This document shows positions 60,601 to 64,000 of a stretch of DNA of 64,000 bases, piece after piece. The notes beneath the pieces were generated by a model, which saw only the letters and a program-made list of their open reading frames with translations, made no database searches and was not told where the DNA came from. This DNA comes from JAWKTV01 sp041398905 (GTDB lineage Bacteria; Planctomycetota; Planctomycetia; Planctomycetales; Planctomycetaceae): contig JAWKTV010000005.1 in assembly GCA_041398905.1 (NCBI GenBank), positions 62,001-126,000 on the forward strand. The letters are read 5' to 3'. Position numbers and translations under genes: made by a program. Positions within the stretch are counted from its first letter, which is position 1, and each line of letters starts with the position of its first letter.

Positions 60601-61123
60601 GAGGAACTTCCAGTTTGTCGCCCGGTACCGGCAGGCCACCCTCGACAATGTGGAACGTCCCTTTGGTGGTCCGCCGGTCGCTGCGGGGATTGTGCAGCAC
60701 GCCGTTTTTCACTCGGTAGGAGGTGACGATGCTGCTCTCGTACTTGTCGCCATCGGCCGGGAGCGACAGCTCCCGCGCGATGCCGTGGCGGTCGAGAATA
60801 ATCGTCCGTCCGGGCAGCCGCAGCGGGTCGCTGGGTGAAACGACATCGCCGAAATGCCTGTTGAGGAAGTCCTCGATTCGCCTGTCCGCTGGGCAGCGAT
60901 AGTCGTCCAGCAGGCGTGTCTTCTCGTTGAAGTTGGCAAGCAGGCCGCGCGTCAGGTCGATCAGTTCGCCGCCCGCGACGCCTTCGGCGATCGGCTGACC
61001 GTGCGCCGCCAGCTTGAGGTTGATATACCGCAGCAGCGCTTGCCGCTGGGACTCCTGCACTTCAGTCGACAGGTGAGGACGGAAGCCGAGGGCCAGATTG
61101 GGATCCATCGAGAGATTCTTCAT
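57616..61123 (-). CDS. probable PPi-dependent phosphoenolpyruvate carboxykinase (one frameshift)
   Basis: A roughly 1,169-residue protein when one shift near 59330 is repaired, so that EHIYAAR continues as VFAIKRFMDPAWTDDWKN. Length and sequence recall the large pyrophosphate-type PEPCK of Entamoeba and Propionibacterium, which interconverts oxaloacetate plus PPi with PEP, CO2 and phosphate. A P-loop-like TVSGGGKSEISKS lies near residue 495-505, with GMCWERDDELYNDGEAFKL and CKKTVKTQISYAANLMGQ before it. There is no signal peptide. The ATG at 61123 is the first with family-like sequence. The gene stands alone. My family call is from memory of motif and size, not a search; an uncharacterised paralogue is possible. 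Confidence 0.6.
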
Positions 61124-61324
61124 CGCAGGCGGGACCAGGGAGGGTTTTGGGGGAGGGCGGACGCGGTCGTCAGCGAAGCGACGCTTCGCACCCGACACGC
61201 TGCGGCGCAACTGCGGCCCAATGGCGGCCACAACGCATCGGCTTGAATCGTCGCGGCCCCGAGCACGCGTTGCGACGATCGATCAATCGAACCATACTTC
61301 TAACAACCCCAACCATCGATTGCG

Positions 61325-61822
61325 ATGAACTCGACGCACGATTCCCAACCTGACAACACTGACGCGCAACTGCCGCCTGATCTGTATCCGATCCGGCTGC
61401 AGGGACCGTGGGAAATCGCCGCCGCAGACGCCGTGGGAGTTCTGTTGTCGCATCGGCGGATCAAGCTTCCGTGTCGGCTGCCTGCCGAATGGTCTGCGGC
61501 GACAAGTCGCATCGAACTCCGCCGACGCTTCCATCGTCCGACCAACCTCGACCCCGAAGAAGCGGTCGTCATCCTGCTGCCGGCTGGTTGCCGACCGCTG
61601 TGCATCGCGCTGAACAACCTTCCCTGTGATGACCAGCGACTGCTCGACGAGCGGGTCACAGCCCGAGTCACCGATCTGCTGCAACCGTCCAACGAGTTGC
61701 GGATCGAGGTGTCGCCGGACGACGCGCCCAGCCTCGGTGCGTTTGCAGCTCCAGTCCTGCTGGGCGTCATGCCGGATGTGGACGGAACCTGGTGGGACGA
61801 GTTGCCGCGATGCGAAGGTTAG
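61325..61822 (+). CDS. hypothetical protein
   Basis: A 165-residue protein without signal peptide or membrane helix. The pattern YPIRLQGPWEI and LPAEWS, ending VDGTWWDELPRCEG, recalls the sugar-binding jelly-roll domain at the start of glycoside hydrolases, but the length is short and no catalytic part follows. It reads in one frame from the ATG at 61325 and ends at a strong terminator. It diverges from the PEPCK-like gene. Function unknown. Confidence 0.55.
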   Translation: MNSTHDSQPDNTDAQLPPDLYPIRLQGPWEIAAADAVGVLLSHRRIKLPCRLPAEWSAATSRIELRRRFHRPTNLDPEEAVVILLPAGCRPLCIALNNLPCDDQRLLDERVTARVTDLLQPSNELRIEVSPDDAPSLGAFAAPVLLGVMPDVDGTWWDELPRCEG

Positions 61823-61832
61823 CGCAGCACTA

Positions 61833-61863
61833 CGCCCCCGGTGACGAACCGTCACCGGGGGCG
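61833..61863. terminator. perfect 13-bp hairpin, bidirectional terminator
   Basis: CGCCCCCGGTGAC (61833-61845) and GTCACCGGGGGCG (61851-61863) are exact complements around a five-base loop. It lies between the convergent hypothetical gene and the exported protein at 61919. Confidence 0.88.
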
Positions 61864-61918
61864 TTGACAGATGCCGTGATGCGACCGGTCGATGATCGAT
61901 CCGTCGCTGTTGCGATCG

Positions 61919-62722
61919 TTAGCTCCCCTGCTTTGCGGCGGCGACGATGGTCCGCATTTGCTGGAAGGTGATCTTTCCCTGCAGCCACAGCTGCAGAGTG
62001 AACAGTCGCACGGCGGGAACGTACAGTCGCGGCGGCATCACCAGCTCAATCGATTCCATCCACTCGGTGATCGTCATCGAGCCGTACTCGAAATCTTCAA
62101 TTCCCGTGTCGATCCCGTTGACGATGATCGTGTTCGGCGCCACGACCACCGGAGCGAACGAATCGATCGTGTAGGTCGCACTGGCGAGGAGCCCGGGCGC
62201 CGACGCGTTGCGAATGTAGATGTAGACGAACCTGTTGTCGTCGTCGAGCGGTGTCCAGTCGGCGAAGTCGGCGATGCCATCCGTCGCTTCACCGGCGACA
62301 GAGCTGCGGATGACCACTCCCCGACCCAGCCCCTCGGTATTCACGTCGGCGTAGTGATACGAGCCCTGCGGGTTATCGTAGACGGCAAAATCATCGTTCG
62401 TCGACACGATGGTGCCACCATCGGTGCTGGTTCCGCCGGTGAACCCGCCGCTCGTGACGACGTCCAGCGAGAAGCCGCCATCGATATAGATCGCATACTG
62501 ACCGACGCGCGCCGGCCCGGTGAGGACATCCAGCGTGTCTGGCGTCGCCGCGTAGTTGAGCGTCACCTCACCCGAGACCGTCGCGCCGAATTGGGCCGTA
62601 TTGGTCGGCGTGCCCGTGGTGGACACCAGCGTCCCTTGAAAAGTGAACGTCTGCTGCTGGGCGTCAGCGTTCGTTGCCAGCAGAGTCAGTAAGAGAAGAC
62701 TCAAACATGGGCGCAGCTTCAT
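61919..62722 (-). CDS. exported protein of unknown function
   Basis: A 267-residue protein. From the ATG at 62722 a signal peptide (LRPCLSLLLLTLLATNADA) precedes a beta-rich body: GEVTLNYAATPDTLDVLTG, GQYAIYIDGGFSLDV, SYTIDSFAPVVVAPNTIIVN-like strands (in pieces), with many Thr, Gly and Asp. The C-terminal 45 residues (LFTLQLWLQGKITFQQMRTI) are helical. A PEP-CTERM-like or choice-of-anchor architecture is conceivable, but no sorting motif is present. Function unknown. Confidence 0.6.
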   Translation of the reverse strand: MKLRPCLSLLLLTLLATNADAQQQTFTFQGTLVSTTGTPTNTAQFGATVSGEVTLNYAATPDTLDVLTGPARVGQYAIYIDGGFSLDVVTSGGFTGGTSTDGGTIVSTNDDFAVYDNPQGSYHYADVNTEGLGRGVVIRSSVAGEATDGIADFADWTPLDDDNRFVYIYIRNASAPGLLASATYTIDSFAPVVVAPNTIIVNGIDTGIEDFEYGSMTITEWMESIELVMPPRLYVPAVRLFTLQLWLQGKITFQQMRTIVAAAKQGS

Positions 62723-62966
62723 AACGACAACTCCGGGATCGTAACCAGGGGACGTGAGGGAAAGACGACTGGGCGGAAGCTCCCCGGAAGAACGGCGAAT
62801 GCGCTGGGGAGACAACGCCAGTCCGGATCGTACGCACACCGAAAGGCCACGGTCAATCGACAACTCTCACGATGTGTCCGATCACGTCCAAAGACTTCAC
62901 GAACCGAGCCAGCCGGCGAGCGGCATGCAGCACCTCGTTAATGCAACGATCCGCTTTGGCAACGCC

Positions 62967-64000
62967 TCAGCGGGGCTCGATCACCACCCAGTTGATGCAG
63001 GTGTTCGTCGCTCCTTCCGGCAGCCCGATTTCCAGTGTCAGGCGTTCGTCGTCGACCTGAACGTCACAACTCGACTCCAGGAAGCCGCCGGCGGGGGTCG
63101 TCACATTCCGCATGAGCGGCTCGCCCTCGACGGCGACGTTTTGTCCAACCTGCTCATGGCCCGAATCCCCGACGCACACCGTCACGCGGTAGTTGCCGGC
63201 GGGCACGGCCAACTCCCACACGTCATGCGTGCGGGTGAACAGGAACGAGTCTCGCAGAGGTTCCGGCAGCAAGTTGCGCTGCCGGTGCTGCGTGGAAAGG
63301 TCGCGTCGCCAGCCGCAGCCTCGATCGGCATCCCAAAGCTCGCCACGGTCAAGCCGCCAGCCCTCCACGGCCGCGACCGTCGGTCCGCCGAATTTGACGC
63401 GGATCGCATTCGCCGACTCCAGCAACTCAGCGGCGGGCAGGCCATTTTCGTTGGCGGGAAGTTGCCAGCCGAACCAACTGTGTTCGGCCGGATCGAACAA
63501 CAATGCATCGAGTTCATCGGGCCGACCATCTTGATCGGCGTCGCCGGGACTGAGGCGCACCCAGGGCTTGAGCGGCCGCACCATCACCGACCGCCACCAG
63601 AGACTGGCGAACTCCCCGCGCGTCATTTCGCCGCCCGTGATACCGAGATCAATTTCAGTCGCCAGTTGCTCCTGCGTTCGCTCGCGGATGGACCACATCC
63701 ACTCCGGAGTCGCCGGGTCGTTCGGTCGAAAGTCGATCTCGCGGGTCCCACGGGCAGCATCCGGCGGGCCGCCAGTTGCTGTACCGCCACAAAGCAAGTC
63801 GCGTCCGGTTCCAAGTCGCGAAACGGCCAGAGCATGACCGGTTCGACGGCGTCGTCCGCCGCGTCTCCACGCGTCGCCAACCCGCCCCACACTTCGCACA
63901 GCAGGTTGCGATCGTAGGTCAGCTCGCGCGGCTCTTTGCCATGTCGCAACGCGACTGCCGCGATCGCGCCGCCCGCCTGCCCGATCGCCATGCTCTGATC
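62967..64000 (-). CDS. FAD-dependent oxidoreductase, C-terminal part (runs off window, frameshifted)
   Basis: The gene enters from the right edge. The first visible residues, MAIGQAGGAIAAVALRHGKE and PRELTYDRNLLCEV, match the end of the FAD-dependent oxidoreductase family PF12831-like proteins. A shift near 63755 joins AARRMLPVG to TREIDFRPNDPATPEW. The last ~150 residues (AIRVKFGGPTV ... GNYRVTVCVGDSGHEQVGQN ... LEIGLPEGATNTCINWVVIE) look like a malectin- or carbohydrate-binding-type beta-sandwich. Such planctomycete proteins are thought to be exported and act on sugars or glycans. The FAD-binding N-terminus is outside the window. Confidence 0.7.
   Translation of the reverse strand, partial: SEHGDRAGGRRDRGSRVATWQRAARADLRSQPAVRSVGRVGDAWRRGGRRRRTGHALAVSRLGTGRDLLCGGTATGGPPDAARGTREIDFRPNDPATPEWMWSIRERTQEQLATEIDLGITGGEMTRGEFASLWWRSVMVRPLKPWVRLSPGDADQDGRPDELDALLFDPAEHSWFGWQLPANENGLPAAELLESANAIRVKFGGPTVAAVEGWRLDRGELWDADRGCGWRRDLSTQHRQRNLLPEPLRDSFLFTRTHDVWELAVPAGNYRVTVCVGDSGHEQVGQNVAVEGEPLMRNVTTPAGGFLESSCDVQVDDERLTLEIGLPEGATNTCINWVVIEPR

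Noticed and set aside
59651..60838. A 395-codon plus-strand frame
   Set aside because: Antisense to the PEPCK-like gene and without family resemblance.

Overview
This window is high-GC bacterial chromosome from a planctomycete, most likely class Planctomycetia. The assignment rests on lineage-typical families: a PVC-type heme-binding CxxCH protein with a beta-propeller, a DUF1549/DUF1553 planctomycete-cytochrome protein overlapping a DUF1501 protein, a second DUF1501 gene, secreted proteins with a phage-like S74 chaperone domain, and several exported proteins with no wider homologues that I recognise. No rRNA, tRNA, CRISPR array, prophage core or transposase was seen.

Layout. 0-7.3 kb: ferredoxin-like protein, SpoU methyltransferase and argJ, a TolC-type lipoprotein, a ThiF/MoeB-like E1 enzyme, acpS. 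7.4-13 kb: the large CxxCH dehydrogenase-like protein, then a sugar O-acetyltransferase overlapping a DegT/DnrJ aminotransferase. 13-20.6 kb: two planctomycete-type unknowns, a CPXCG protein, an alpha/beta hydrolase, a SCO1-DUF420 fusion with a small CPMC membrane protein, miaA. 21-29.6 kb: ammonium transporter, response regulator, the DUF1549/DUF1501 pair, a broken rhomboid, a single-domain nucleotidyltransferase. 29.7-39.4 kb: SWIM-SNF2 helicase, then a rearranged stretch with an intact S74 protein, a fragment of a fibre-like gene, a second interrupted S74 gene, and two copies of an aminotransferase 3' half. 39.7-48.9 kb: DUF4282, GNAT, a lipoate-ligase-like protein, membrane proteins, DUF455, GlmL-like protein, MoxR. 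49-57.4 kb: DUF3365 heme protein and its Rrf2 regulator, trmB, YfcE phosphoesterase joined to an MFS transporter, Gfo/Idh/MocA, zinc ribbon, SDR, DUF1501. 57.6-64 kb: a probable pyrophosphate-type PEP carboxykinase, two hypotheticals, and an FAD-dependent oxidoreductase that runs off the right edge.

Quality warning. In well over twenty places a conserved protein continues cleanly in another frame, often at G or C runs. Housekeeping genes (trmB, the ammonium transporter, PEPCK) are affected as well as accessory ones, so most of these are probably consensus indels rather than true pseudogenes. Such genes are given here as one CDS across the shift, with the approximate shift position.

The most interesting loci are the S74 array with its duplication and insertion (33.4-39.4 kb), the Rrf2-DUF3365 operon with a strong dyad operator at the regulator start (49.0-50.1 kb), the PPi-type PEPCK (57.6-61.1 kb), the SCO1-DUF420 fusion (17.8-19.1 kb), and a GC-rich hairpin found almost unchanged at three gene ends.
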